The notes beneath the pieces were generated by a model that made no database searches, had not been told where the DNA came from, and saw only the letters and a program-made list of their open reading frames with translations. A stretch of 64,000 nt of DNA from positions 582,001-646,000 of the forward strand of contig JBAHVR010000308.1 in the NCBI GenBank assembly GCA_036898135.1. Reading direction: 5' to 3'. How positions within the stretch are numbered: position 1 is the stretch's first letter; each line of letters begins with the position of its first letter. This document shows, piece after piece, positions 19,806 through 31,810 of the stretch. The translations under genes and the position numbers were made by a program. Source of the stretch: Oncomelania hupensis (Eukaryota > Mollusca > Gastropoda > Littorinimorpha > Pomatiopsidae).

Positions 19806-20305
19806 TTATAATGCAGAGTCAGTTAAGCCGTGTAGGCCTATTTCAGAATTTGACAATGATGAGTCTATTCGTTGAAGTGAAGCTACTGCTTGCCTATGCA
19901 ATGTATAGGAAATTCCCAATGATCGCATTACAGTCACTGGGAGTTTAGTTTTCAACGTAGACCACGCATAAAATTTATCTGGATTCTTTGACATAGTTAA
20001 CTGCACCCTTACCCTTTTACCGGATACAGTAGTGTTAATATACAAGGGATTATTTTTGTCTAGGTCAAAGTCACTGGGACAAACATAGTCCAGTAACTCA
20101 CGCCCGATGTAATTGCAAAACTTATTGATTTTTTTTTTTGGGGGGGGAGGGGTTCAGTTACTTGCCTTAATTCTTCTCCAATACTTAGTCTTGTTTGGCT
20201 CCTGTCATCTCCTATCATTGAAAGCATTGTTGTTTCAACATCGAGGTCTACATTAGGTTAATTAGGTTTAAACACTTCATCCAGAGCTTCGCCACCTTCT
20301 GCCAT
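19806..20305 (-). pseudogene. Polinton small protein divergent from the capsid-like gene
   Basis: Minus-strand start MAEGGEALDEVF at 20305. Early stops and a G/T homopolymer break near 20140 follow. The C-terminal half, NTTVSGKRVRVQLTMSKNPD then KFYAWSTLKTKLPVTVM, is open at 20045-19806. Only 28 bp separate this start from the start of the capsid-like gene on the other strand, which suggests a shared divergent promoter in the parent element. Function not recognised. Confidence 0.5.
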
Positions 20306-20333
20306 TTTACATATTTTTTTAATCACATTAAAA

Positions 20334-21266
20334 ATGCTAAGCTATGGAAACTTGTTAGACCCCACACGTCGATTGAGGACGCCTTTAGGCATGAAAGGTG
20401 AAAAAAGCACAATAATTATTACAAACAATCCAAGCAGCATAGAGCCTAATCAGCTACCAACCAGACGATTTCCAAATTTACCTCCTGATGATGTAATAGT
20501 TCCAGGCAGTCCTAAATTGGCTTTTAAAATTAGTCTGAATTCTACCGATGATCCTAACAAAACCGTAGTGAACAATTTAGGCAGAGCTATAATTAAAAGA
20601 ATGGTTATTAAACATGATGGATGAGAAATCCAAAGTATCGATGACGCTGGTGTTTTGTTTTGTTACACAGATCTGTGGCTGAGTAAATATGAAAGGGAAA
20701 ATTTGGCTGGTCAAGGGATTCAAGCCCCCACTGTGGGAAAACTTCGAATCAAAGCTGGCAATGCTAGCAATTCAAATAAGGGTGAACATGCAATAGCTGC
20801 TATATACAAAAACAGGTTTTATTCCCCCCTCGATTTTGAACTTATACACAGTCATCTGCCATTCCATCAAGGTTCGTTTACCGGTAGGCTGTCTTATGAA
20901 ATTATTTTCAATGATTACTCCCAAGTAAAAATTACCTCTGACTATGATGCTAGCTATACAATCTCAGACATGTGCTTGAATATGAAGTGATCACTCACGG
21001 TGAACTCAGTAGGATGATTAGGGGCCAATATGACAAACTAGCAATTTATTATGATAGGATCGTCCGCTACAGACAATTTAATAAGGATTTACTAGACGCA
21101 ATATGGAATCTCAACATAAATTCACCTGCTCTAAGTTTTAAAGGTGTATTGTTGTTATTGGTGAAAGAATCTAATTATAATCGTGACATTGAAACTTTTA
21201 TAAAACACAATATTACAACAGTGTCTGTTGTGATTGAAGGTAAGCCTAATCAATTATATGCCCATC
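20334..21266 (+). pseudogene. Polinton major-capsid-like protein, truncated
   Basis: Starts MLSYGNLLDPTRRL. Segments include NNPSSIEPNQ, RFPNLPPDDVIVPGSPKLAF, NNLGRAIIKRMVIKH, then LWLSKYERENLAGQGIQ, PLDFELIHSHLPFHQGS and LSYEIIFNDYSQV. Breaks: an in-frame TGA near 20622, a frameshift near 20975, and loss of the C terminus at 21266, where sequence switches to a gypsy/RTE junction. The beta-strand-rich pattern and family membership (large conserved proteins beside Polinton-type DNA polymerases) suggest a jelly-roll capsid protein; this is inference and was not tested structurally. Confidence 0.5.
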
Positions 21267-21278
21267 TTCAGCATCTCA

Positions 21279-23410
21279 GCCTTGAAGTTCGACCTGGACA
21301 AACTGCAAGACCCGGAGGTGGAAAAAATATTTCAGGCCACAATTGGAGGGAAATTTGCACCACTGCTTATTTTGGGGGCAGGCGAAGTAGATGTCAACAC
21401 CATGACCAATACCTTCAACTCAGCTGTAACAGATGCCGCCACTGAGATCCTTGGCAAGCACCGACCAAAGAAGAAGCCGTGGATCACACCTGAACTTTTG
21501 GATCTGTGTGATAAACGAAGAGAGTTAAAAAAGAAAAAGAACACCTCACAGGGAGCTGATGTCTACCGAAAAATCAACAATGACATCCGAAAAGGCATGC
21601 GCACAGCAAAGGAGAACTGGATAGAAGATCAATGCCAGGAAATAGAGAACAATCTGAACAAGAACAACAGCAAGAAGGCCTACCAGACTGTGAAGCGGCT
21701 GACAAGTGTTAAACAGCCCAAAGTCTCCACTATCCAAAGCAAGTCTGGCATTTGCCTTACAGAAGAACAAGAAGTCTTGGACAGATGGACAGAGTACTGC
21801 TCTGACCTTTACAACCATACACCAAATGGAGACCCATCAGTTCTAGCATGTCCCGCGAGCAGAGAAGAAGAAGAAATCCTCCCAATTCTCCGGGAAGAAG
21901 TTGAGGCAGCAGTGCAATAGCTGAAGAAAGGGAAGTCAGCGGGAGTGGACAACATACCAGCGGAACTGCTACAAGCAGGAGGAGAAGCGATGATTGATGC
22001 TCTCACCATTATCTGTAACAAGATCTGGCAGAGTGGGGAATGGCCTACACCATGGACCAAGTCGCTTGTCATCACTCTTCCCAAAAAAGGTAGCATTCAG
22101 GAATGTGAAAATTACCGCACCATCAGCCTCATCAGCCATCCCAGCAAGGTCCTCCTGAAAATAATACTCAACAGGTTGAAACCACAAGCTGAACAAATCA
22201 TAGCTGAAGAACAAGCAGGATTCATGGCAGGGCGAAGTACCACTGAACAGATTTTCAACCTCAGAATAATCTGTGAGAAATACCTACAGCACCAACAACA
22301 TCTATATCATGTGTTCATAGACTTCAAGAAGGCATTTGACCGAGTCTGGCATGCAGCTCTATGGGCAACCATGAAAGTGTACAACATCAGCCCTAAAATT
22401 ATAGAAGTCATCAAAAGCCTGTATGACAAGGCTACCAGTGCAGTCCTCCATAACAGCGTCATCGGGAACTGGTTCAGAACAACGGTGTGCGTCAAGGATG
22501 CCTACTCTCTCCAACACTCTTCAACATCTTCCTAGAGCGCATCATGTCAGATGCTCTTGCAGATCACGAAGGCACAGTCAGCATAGGGGGCAGAGCAATC
22601 TCCAATCTTCGTTTTGCGGATGATATTGATGGATTGGCTGGAGAGGAACAAGAACTTGAACATCTGGTACAGAGGCTTGACACCACCTCCAGAGCTTATG
22701 GAATGGAAATAAGTGCAGAGAAGACCAAAATGATGACCAACAACACCAATGGCATCAACACGGACATCAAAGTACAAGGCCAATCCCTCAACACAGTGCA
22801 CAGCTTCAAATATTTAGGAGCCATTGTGTCAGACAATGGGTCTCGACAGGAAGTCCTCTCCAGGATCGCACAAACAACTGCTGCCCTGACAAGGTTGAAG
22901 CCCATTTGGAAAGACAGAACCATCAGTCTACATTCCAAAGTAAGACTGCTGCGCTCTCTGGTCATCTCCATCTTCCTATATGCTTGCGAAGCATGGACCC
23001 TCACAGCAGATCTCCAACGAAGAATACAAAGCATGGAGATGAGGTGCTACAGAAGACTTCTGTGCATTTCCTATACCCAACACATCACCAACGTTGAAGT
23101 CCGACAGACCATCACACAAGCCATTGGACAACACGATGACCTGCTCACAGTGGTGAAGAAACGGAAACTCCGATGGTATGGCCACGTCACCAGATCATCA
23201 GGCCTTGCAAAGACCATTCTGCAAGGCACAGTGCAAGGAGGTAGAAGAAGGGGGAGACCGAAAAAGAGGTGGGAGGACAACATTCGAGAATGGACTGGTT
23301 TGACACTGAGCGAAGCCATGAGGGCTGCTGAGGACAGAGAAAGATGGAGTATGCTGGTTAAGCGATCATCTGTGGTGCCCCTACGACCTTCGGGTTATGG
23401 GACAGGATAG
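21279..23410 (+). pseudogene. RTE reverse transcriptase, nearly intact
   Basis: Linker and RT read in one frame to 22480 except for a TAG at 21918. A small deletion at about 22482 then shifts to a 307-codon open frame to 23410. Seen: IWQSGEWPTPW, DFKKAFDRVWHAALWATM at 22320, RQGCLLSPTLFNIFLE at 22490, FADDIDGLAGEEQ at 22610 (catalytic Asp pair), SFKYLGAIVSDNGSR, RKLRWYGHVTRSSGL and the terminal GYGTG. The endonuclease is missing because of 5' truncation, so this copy cannot move by itself. Confidence 0.85.
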
Positions 23411-23417
23411 GATAGGA
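21279..23417 (+). mobile_element. RTE-clade LINE, 5'-truncated copy D
   Basis: Begins inside the post-endonuclease linker (LKFDLDKLQDPEV) and ends with GGATAGGATAGGAT. TTCAGCATCTCA occurs at 21267-21278 and at 23418-23429, a 12-bp target duplication that fixes both ends. The right duplication is gypsy sequence, so the target was the gypsy at 23418-25546. The left flank beyond the duplication is Polinton, so a Polinton-gypsy junction already existed there. Confidence 0.92.
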
Positions 23418-25546
23418 TTCAGCATCTCATCGATGTCTTTTTTCAAGGATTCACGGGCCTTGAAAGGGATCGGGAAGAGTTTGGATCGAACGGGAATATT
23501 TGAAGTGAGGTGGACTTCATGTTCGACCAAAGTCGTAGAGCCTGGGACATTCCTGAAGTTATGGGGAAACTCGCCCATAAGGTCCTTGAGCTCCATCTTT
23601 TGACCTTCCGTCAAGCTTGGTCCTAGCTTAACACCATCGATGCCTTCTTTGCTGTGGAAGTCTCCAAGTTCCAACAGTTCCTCTCTGTCAAAGCTGTCGT
23701 CGATCTCAGCTGCTGTTGCTGCGTGTACAGTCTCTGATGGCCTTTCCACGTACAGCTTAAGGAGGTTGGCGTGGTATATCTTGGAATGCTGGCCGACCTT
23801 CACCTTGTAATCGTTGATTCCCACCACGGTCTCCACTTCGTACGGGCCTTTCCACTGCATCAGCAACTTATTATGATCGGTAGGTAGCAGCACCAGCACT
23901 TTGTTGCCAGGTTTACACTTTCTGTTCACAGCCCTACGGTCATAGTAGTGCTTTCCACAGTCCTGGGACTTCTTCAGGTTTTCTCTGGCTATCTCGAGAG
24001 TCTGTTCCAGCTTCTCCCGTAGCTCAAACACGTACTGGTAACTGTTCTTCACCTCTGGGGTGTCTACTTCCTTCGTCCACAGTTCTTTCAGGATGTGCAT
24101 CGGCCCTCGGATGGTTCTTCCGTACAGCAGCTCGAACGAAGAAAAGCCGGTGGGCTCCTGCGGTATATCTCTGTAGGCGAAAGGTAAGGCGTTGATGTAG
24201 CGATGGCATTGTCTGGGCTGCTCGCTGCACAGTTTCTTCAGGGTAGACTTCAGCGTAGCATTAAACTTTTCGACAAGCCCGTTGCACATCGGATGGTAAG
24301 GCGTCGTAGTCAAATGCCGGATGCTCAGCAGTCTGTTGACCTCCTTCATGCAGTCAGAGACGAACTGCGTCCCGAAGTCTGTCAGGATTTCTTCAGGCAC
24401 TTCGAGTCTGCTGAACATGTCCACCAGCGCCTCTGCAACAGTCTCAGTGTCAATCTTCTTCAGAGGCACTGTTTCTGGGTACCGAGACGCATAGGCCACT
24501 AAGGTCAGTACCCATCGATGACCTTCTTCACTCGGAGGTCTTATTTCGCCGATTAAGTCTAAGGCCACCCTCTTGAAAGGTCGGTCGATCCTTTGCATAG
24601 GCACTTTAGGGACCCTTCCTCGAGGTATGGTCTTCTGGCAAAGGTCACATGATCGGCAGAAACGGCTGACGTCCGCATTAAATCCTGGCCAGTAGAACAA
24701 CGCCTGGATTCTATCCGACGACTTCTTGATGCCCAGGTGACCTCCCATGATTGAATCATGTGCTATTTCCATCACCTGGCGCCTTAGATGTAACGGTACC
24801 AAGACTTGACGTAGTGGTTTACCGCCGTTGACCCTCGGATGCTGGAAGATTCGGTACAGGATATTGTCCTTCACCTCGAAATATACCGCGCCACTGCCTT
24901 TGGTCACGTGGTCTTGGCGGTTCCTGTACTTGTTTAAAGTGCTATGAGCTTCCTGGAGCTGGATCAGCTTATCTCTGTCCACGATGGCGGCTTTGGAGTT
25001 GCCGGCGACCTTCAGTGGCGTAGACGTCTTGTCTCTCTTGGCCTGGGCCCTGGTAGTAACAGCACCGACGATCTCTGGTCGGCAGGGCTGAGCCGGAGTA
25101 GCCACATTGTCCCGTAGCAGCTCTGAAAGGTCTCCATCGGGAAATGGCAATGGATCCTCCTCCACAACTTCGACGCGTTGGGTTGAGGCAGGACTCCACT
25201 CTGGATCGGGGTCGTCGGGTCGTCTCGCGCCGTCGATGTTCCCGATCATCAAATCGTATAGCGGCTTCTTCAGGCAAACCGCTTCTACTTCGCCTATGTA
25301 GAAAGGGGTGCTGACTGGATTCTTCGCAACTGGCGCTTTCACGCATTTGCTGTCGGCCATGAGTGTCCATTTTGAATCGCCAGTGAACTGTTCTTTAGCG
25401 ATTAGATCTTCTCTGACGATGACCTCACTGCAGCCAGAGTCTCTTAGAACAGTCACTTCATGATTTCCGACGCGTCCATTAAAAACGGGCATGTTCTGGA
25501 CGGTCACAGCTGCGCTGGCGACGACGGGGATGGATTTCTTGGCCAT
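23418..25546 (-). CDS. Gypsy PR-integrase-RT fragment, Gmr1-like order
   Basis: The protease has the active-site DSG in VLRDSGCSEVIV (residues about 33-44). A TRAQAKR linker follows, then the integrase zinc finger (HDSIMGGHLGIKK to CRSCDLCQK), a catalytic core with Asp in ALDLIGEI, Asp in LTDFGTQF and Glu in NGLVEKFNATL, and a GPY-type module (WKGPYEVETV). The frame then enters the leader of RT (LVEHEVHLTSNIPVRSK to KKDIDEML) and is cut at 23418. Integrase therefore lies upstream of RT, unlike standard gypsy elements. Gag is missing: at 25547 the sequence changes to an LTR fragment. The last dozen residues of the frame come from the RTE tail and are not gypsy. Confidence 0.85.
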
Positions 25547-25549
25547 AAT

Positions 25550-25740
25550 TACATGTAAAGGAATCTTTTACCATTTTTTCCCTATCTCTATAACCCTACC
25601 CGCACACAGACCGGGCTAAACATAGAAATGTATTAAGATTAGTCGCAGGGTGATTATACTAGCCGAACCCCGCAGACAAAGACGAGTTGGTAATAGCATT
25701 CCATTGTGCAGAGCCCAGTAACAATAGACCCACCGTCACA
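25550..25740 (+). mobile_element. LTR 3' end fragment, family A
   Basis: About 190 bp matching the last part of the solo LTR at 30057-31603 and of 55560-56960 (TTATTAAGATTAG, TTGTGCAGAGCCCA), ending ACCGTCACA at 25740. It lies in the orientation opposite to the adjacent gypsy coding sequence, so it is probably a separate insertion that removed gag. Confidence 0.7.
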
Positions 25741-26250
25741 GCTTGACATGTAAATAGTCTGTACATTTATGTTAGGGGTGAGGGAAAGGGGGGCGGGAGC
25801 TGTTTTTGTATCTAATTATTTTTACATAATTATTTTGCAATAGTTTAAATATTTTACTAATAATATTTTCTTTCTGCTACAGGGATGAGGCGGGTCTTGT
25901 CTTTTTTTAAAATCTGATCATTGTATTAATTAATTATTGTTAGATGTAACACATTTTTTGTTACATTTTAAAATTTGTATGGTGAATTCTCATATTTTCT
26001 TATGATCTAATATGCCATTTGTATTTTAAAACTAATATCTTTTATTATGCACGTGAAGTGTATTGTATATGATATTGTTACCTTGTGTGCTTTTGCGAGC
26101 ACGGCTGGTGTGAATGCTTGCATACTTTGTTTTTATCGTTCATATGTCTGTTCTGATCGGTGTACTATCTTATCTAATGTTATCTATCCTATGTTAAGAG
26201 CGGTGAGCCCACCCCTGAGCGCTATACAAGCCTACGTTATTATGTATGAA
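25741..26250 (+). mobile_element. L2-like LINE 3' UTR fragment
   Basis: GGCTTGACATGTAAATAGTC and, later, CCTATGTTAAGAGCGGTGAG and GCGCTATACAAGCCTACGTT match the reverse complement of the 3' part of the L2-like element at 41973-44772. Only the 3' UTR is present. Confidence 0.7.
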
Positions 26251-26259
26251 AGATCAAGC

Positions 26260-26740
26260 TATGATCTCTAGCCAAGAAGTTTGGAATTTGTATCTCGCAT
26301 AGTGTATGGTCAAGGTCACTTCAAAGTACCCATAAGAACCAACTATATACACATGATCTTGATTTTAAAGCAAAGTTGACCAAATGTTCATTTTATATGT
26401 GTCTTATTGATATTTATCATGCCTCAAACAATCATTAGTTGAATATCACTAACTTAGATAAAAAGTTCAGTTTTGTGAAAATTTGTTGTTTTTAATTATT
26501 TTATTTTTAAAAACAAATATTTGTTGACCCCGTGATCCGGAAAAGAAGTTATTCATTCAATGATAATTGTCGAGGTCTTATGGATTATGCACCATCCTGC
26601 CTAGTTTGTTTGTGATAGATAAATAGATTCCGAGTACTTAGCCACTGTAAAGTTTTTCACAGACGGACGACTGACAGACGACGGATGCACGGCAGACGGA
26701 CGGACAATTTTTTCTCCTTCAGAAAATGTTATATTTTTGG
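26260..26740 (+). repeat. Unclassified interspersed repeat, GACGGAC-rich end
   Basis: A block at 26560-26670 (TTGTTTGTGATAGATAAA and following) matches 41810-41900 in the same orientation. It ends with GACGGACGACTGACAGACGA-type sequence at 26660-26705. Repeats with such ends and 'CAAGGTCACTTC' motifs are common in molluscs from general experience. No coding region or termini were identified. Confidence 0.5.
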
Positions 26741-28526
26741 ACTATTTAGGACTCATCTAGCACACATTTCCGAAAATCTGGATTAAAAAAAAAAAAGAGA
26801 TGAGTACATAAACTCCCGTTGCTGCACGCATGCGAGTCAAAAAATATAATTTATAAATCTACATTCTACACGCATTTATTATAAACTCTAGCGCATACAT
26901 CCACCAATATAACCATAACCACCACATAAGACTCGTATTTATTTTAGATATTAAAAAAGAGCTTAAAACCTAACTTATACCTCCTGCACTGACCTTGTCA
27001 CGTCCCAGTGGGGGAGCGTGTGTATGTCCCTCCCAACACCCACACTCACTAGCTAACCCACTAACACCACACACTGGAAACAATTATCATTTAAACATTT
27101 ATTAAATATGCTCAATGACAGACAACTCACACACGCTTACATACGACACTCGTTTATACTAATTTACACTCAAACTAATAATCATGGGAATGAGAGAAAG
27201 ATAAACTCAAACGTTCGTTTAGTGGAAAAGGGAAACAATATTTGGTAAATATGTTACAGCACGATATTAATAAACATCCAATAATTCCTCTGCACTGTAT
27301 CAATTTCTTTTAATCATTGCTAATGTTTAGTCATCTTCACAAGGCATTTTCTCAAAGAGTCTTCCAGCTGAAACGTTCTCAGTTCTTGACCATAAGTATG
27401 TATTTAAATTTTTGCTCCAGTCAATAAGGTCCGAATGATTATTGCAAGTATCGGACTCGTTACACTGATCAGTCAAAAATTTGTCTCCTCCAGAATTTTA
27501 ACACGGTATATTTTGCAAGTATCGACTTGAAAGCTCATTTGTTTGCTGAAATTAGCCATACACACAAAAAGGATATAGTAGGCTGGCTCAAGGGAGGTAA
27601 GCGATGACGTGGCAATGGAGAGAGGAAAGCCCCCAGGTCAAACCACTTCCAGACTTCTTCCCTCAGTATGGACAACCCAGCCCAGAAATAATGGCGGAGC
27701 AAGCCAGCGTCTCAGTGATGCAATAGAGTTCTGAAACAACACTAGCCTATCCTCAGCTACCACATATAATTTAAAACTGATGCTCAACGATTTCCCCTTT
27801 TCATTTATTCTTAATACATCTAAATTATTGTACACAAATAATATACGTATTCGTAATGACATTCATACTTGCTGCACAGCCATTCATTCATATATATTTA
27901 TGAAAATGATATCCCCCCCTCCCCCCACTCCCCAGCCAACGTTCGGCCATTGAACAGAGCACCTACCAAAATAAACCAAAGAAACTGAAAATACATTCAC
28001 CCTCAAACGCACAACCAACAGCGTCAAAGAAAGGTCCTCAACCTACCACCCAACTCGTGAGGCCAGAGAGGAAACAACTGCAGCAACAGCTTTTCACGAT
28101 GGAGTCGCAACCCAGCAACCACACACATCGTCATCCAAAGAAAAACAATAGAGTCTTCACTAAGGTCTATGCTCTCCGTCAACACCCTTTGAACGCTAGC
28201 TGGCATCTAACCCCCTTTTCGTTCTAACCTATTATACGAGTATGTTGTAAACTAGAAATCCTTTTGACAATCCAATCAAAAATTAACTTACAAAAATACA
28301 CGCCCAAATATAACGCTCACCGCATATTATATTAGGCCTACTAAATCCGCACTCTAAAAACGCACGTGCAACTCGACAAAACGTGTTCCCTACAGCAGCA
28401 AACACGGTCAAAAAAATGCACACTGCATAGTGAACATACACTGTACTTGCGGATACGAAATTGGCTCGTGACAGACCTTGATCTTTAACCGTTGGAAAAA
28501 AGATGCTACACATGAGTGGCCAATCA
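26741..28526. other. No recognisable gene
   Basis: AT-rich sequence with a C-run at about 27912-27930. Short frames at 27638-27862 and 28024-28206 (minus) show no family or splice context that I can support. Confidence 0.5.
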
Positions 28527-28598
<72 letters not shown>

Positions 28599-28632
28599 AC
28601 ACACACACACCCACACACACACACACACACCC
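28527..28632. repeat. (CA)n microsatellite, about 105 bp
   Basis: Alternating CA with a few CC interruptions near 28594 and 28610. The Cys-Val frame on the minus strand is an artefact of this repeat. Confidence 0.95.
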
Positions 28633-29504
28633 AAGAAGATGTTAAAGACGATAGACTGAGTGCTATCAGGAGCAACAATTTTGTACATTATTAACCGTCA
28701 TCAATGGCCTAGACTTTTTAAACCAGCTCAAAATGAAAACACATAAAAAAATGTTTGCATTCCTCTTATATGTAGGCCTACCTAATAAAAATAGATCTGA
28801 AAAAAAAACAGTTTTTTTGTGCCATACCAATCAACCAACCATGCACGAACGGAAATTTAGCGGTTCTGTTCCTACCTTTAGACTGGAACACAATAAGATC
28901 AACAAACAAAAAAGTCAAGTACAGTTAAACAATAATAGTATGTTATGTTTATTAATTTAAAGTATACAACGCTTTCACATGTCTTCTATCAACAGATATC
29001 GTTTCTAACTTACTACGTTTCAATTGTATTGGATTGTCTTACACTCCCTTCCCATGCTCCTCTCACACCAACACAATTCGCCCCCGAGATTAAAACTATT
29101 TATTCTATTTCCAAAATATTCGATAACGGTTTCTTAAATACCGAGGAAGAGTCACAAACAAGAAACACAGCGGATGCTCTGTAGCCATGTGCTAATTTCA
29201 TTAAAGTGTGAGTCTGATGTCATGATTTAACATTTTTTTACACTAGATAATAATTTTATTCATAAAAGTCATTGTGTTTCAAACCAACTAACAGACACAT
29301 AATTCTTTCCCCTGGCTAATCTACTAAGCCTTGCTGACTTTATGTGTGTGTCCCTGTAGACAAGGGAACTCTGCCAGTACAGCTTATCTTTAGCACATGA
29401 CGTTTAGATTCAAATGTACCAAATATTGGACACAAAAATGTATCGATTTTTCGGCCTGAATTTTATCATTTGTTTCTCAGTTTTGATCTAGACATCAGAC
29501 TCAC

Positions 29505-29744
29505 TTCAAGCAGGTAAACATTACCTGTGTTTCCAGGTAACATGGCAACTTTTAACGCTTCCTCGGTTCGTGATATGGGCAAGTCCTGACAATTCGGATT
29601 GATCCTGTTCTGCTCACGAAAAGACGTCGAGCCCAAATCCACTGTAGACTTCCGCCAGTTTGAGTCACTTTGATACAAAACGATGGCAAACGACTCATTT
29701 TCGTTGGCTGCAAATGCCACCTGAAATGTTGCCGTTTCAGTGAG
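29505..29744 (-). CDS. Candidate host exon, NIDO-like domain
   Basis: On the minus strand a good 3' splice site (ATCTGTTTCAG) precedes 80 codons with no stop, and a consensus donor GTGAGT starts at 29504. The exon is exactly phase 0 at both ends. The translation TATFQVAFAANENESFAIVL, then YQSDSNW, and later MLPGNTGNVYLLE fits the NIDO domain pattern (TFQVVLA-type strand, FALFLY-type strand, closing SNVG-type segment) found in nidogen, alpha-tectorin and mucin-4-like secreted proteins. No neighbouring exons were identified, so it may be one exon of a long gene or a pseudogene remnant. The domain call is by eye. Confidence 0.5.
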
Positions 29745-29959
29745 CTGAAACAGATGTAATATTATCACTAATTTAGCTATGACATATACAGAATCAGCCT
29801 TTGTTTCTTTGTTTCCTGCGTAATTCAGGTTGTTCCAATATAATCAAAATAATATATGTCAACAAAAAAACCATGCGTTATCTGTGTGGTCTCTGAATTC
29901 TAGATCAAAATGCAAACATCTTTAAAAATGTCTTAATCATGCTAACAAATGTTTATTTG

Positions 29960-29961
<2 letters not shown>

Positions 29962-30022
<61 letters not shown>
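29962..30022. repeat. (TC)n microsatellite
   Basis: About 60 bp of pure TC that directly abuts the 5' end of RTE copy E at 30023. Confidence 0.95.
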
Positions 30023-30026
<4 letters not shown>

Positions 30027-30056
30027 ATGGGTTCGGGCATTAAATAGAATAGACCC
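30023..30056 (+). mobile_element. RTE copy E, 5' end before the solo LTR
   Basis: TATGGGTTCGGGCATTAAAT through AATAGAATAGACCC matches the start of copy B at 9449. The same sequence resumes at 31604 after the LTR, with GACCC repeated. Confidence 0.85.
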
Positions 30057-31603
30057 TGTCACGAACTGGCTAGTATTAACTCTGCTCATTGACTATTTAG
30101 CCATGTGTAGTAATGGTAACATTAGAGAGAGTCAGTATAGTACACAGCAGCAATTAAATTACACAGCAGACCACACACAGCGAGCGAGCCACCCACATCG
30201 CAGTGAGTCAGCACTTGAGCTTTGAATCGGACCGTTTTAACCAATCAGAGCAGGCTCAGTGGGTAGAGCAGTTTTGACTGTGTCAAAACCTAGCACAGCT
30301 TGGTCAGTCGTGTGTGAGACGAGGAAGAAGTAACATCTCCTTAGCTAGCAGAGAACTATCTTCACTCATAGACCAGGAAGCAGGACTTAGGAATCTTAGA
30401 ATTCTCTCAAGTCACAACGGGCCTGAACTTGTCAAACAGGTAAATGAACACCCTTCTGTTTCATCGTGATATATTTATATTAATGTTGAAATTATGTTTG
30501 TGGAATTTGCTATGCATAAATGTGAATTGTTAATCCGAATTTGCGGGACCACGTGGAAGAGCCTACCACGAGGCGAAACACGACCGGTTGCGCCGCCATG
30601 TTGTATCCCGTACGGAACCACTGTTGTTTAACTTATATGTATGTTTGCAGACCAGTGGCTGTACCACTGAATGTTTATATTATTATTAATTCTGTATGTG
30701 TATAGTTAGACACGATTGATATTTATGTATGTATAGGAATTTAGAGTGAGATTCCAGTGGAACCCGGAAGTAGCAGAATGTTCGTCGCTTATATATAGAG
30801 ATGTGGAGCTATCACTGAGGGCTACTTTGGCTTTCAGTGAGACGCTCTGCACAAACCGATTATTCAGGGTTGTGCAGAATTTCGTCTCTTATATTACAGA
30901 CGAGCAGGCGAGCTATCCCGAGCTATCACGAGCTATCCCGAGCTATCCCCACTCCACAGAAACGACTAGTTGGTTGAGGATCCTCTACCGCACAAGACGG
31001 AAAGAGCGGCCTTGAAAAACACCCTGTCAGACCCCACAGCGTGGCAAGGGAACCCAACTACACAACGACACAGGTGGACCAGAAGCTACCTCACAGAAGG
31101 ACTTCGAACACCCCACACATGAGTTAAGTGCATAAGGCGAAGGTGCACTTAAACTGATCTAAACAGGACCACAGTAGTCCAACTCTTCAGAAACTGTAAA
31201 ACGGACCACAGTAGTCCAAATCTACATGAAATATTATAGCAAGTGCCCGAGGAAGATATAACAGCTACCTAGACTATCAGCGATCGAACTATTAGCATTG
31301 AAAGAGACTTTTTAAGTTAGATTAGTCCTTAGAGAATCTTGTATAGAGTAGAAGAAATAAATGTGTGATTTTAACTGTTATCAAGTGGCTGGACTACATA
31401 TGATTCATAGCCGTGTGAAAGCTAGTGTGACAGTATTCTTTTACCATTTTTCTATCTATTTCTGTACCCCAACCTTAACACAGAACGAGCTAAACAAATA
31501 AATTTATTAAAGTAGTTCATAGGGTGACTTACTAGCAGTTCCCACCGAATAAACGTCAGGGTCCATAATTCCATTGTGCAGAGCCCATAAACCCCACGTG
31601 ACA
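30057..31603 (+). mobile_element. Solo LTR, family A, 1547 bp
   Basis: Begins TGTCACGAAC and ends CACGTGACA, with GACCC at 30052-30056 and 31604-31608 as a 5-bp target duplication. The flanks together equal the uninterrupted RTE 5' region at 9480-9500, confirming a precise insertion. TATATATAG at about 30790 and AATAAA at about 31358 suit a promoter and poly-A signal in plus orientation. Four tandem 10-bp units CGAGCTATCC lie at 30911-30950. Related LTR pieces are at 25550-25740, 41536-41790 (minus) and 55560-56960. Solo LTRs form by recombination between the two LTRs of a provirus-like element. Confidence 0.93.
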
Positions 31604-31810
31604 GACCCAACGTTTCCCGGCGTGTCGTAAGAGGCGACTAACAGGGGTGATGTTAGCACGGCATCACTGGGCGAAAGTCTTCTACACAGAAGTCACCGGC
31701 CAGGGCGGAGGAACCTCACGTTACTACAGGTTCAACGACCACGTGCTCAGGGCCAAGGCGAACCACAATGTATTCGTGGATTTCGGCTGTAGCCAACAGC
31801 CTGGAGAGGA

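Noticed and set aside
28283..28678. Cys-Val-rich minus-strand frame
   Set aside because: Produced by the (CA)n microsatellite.
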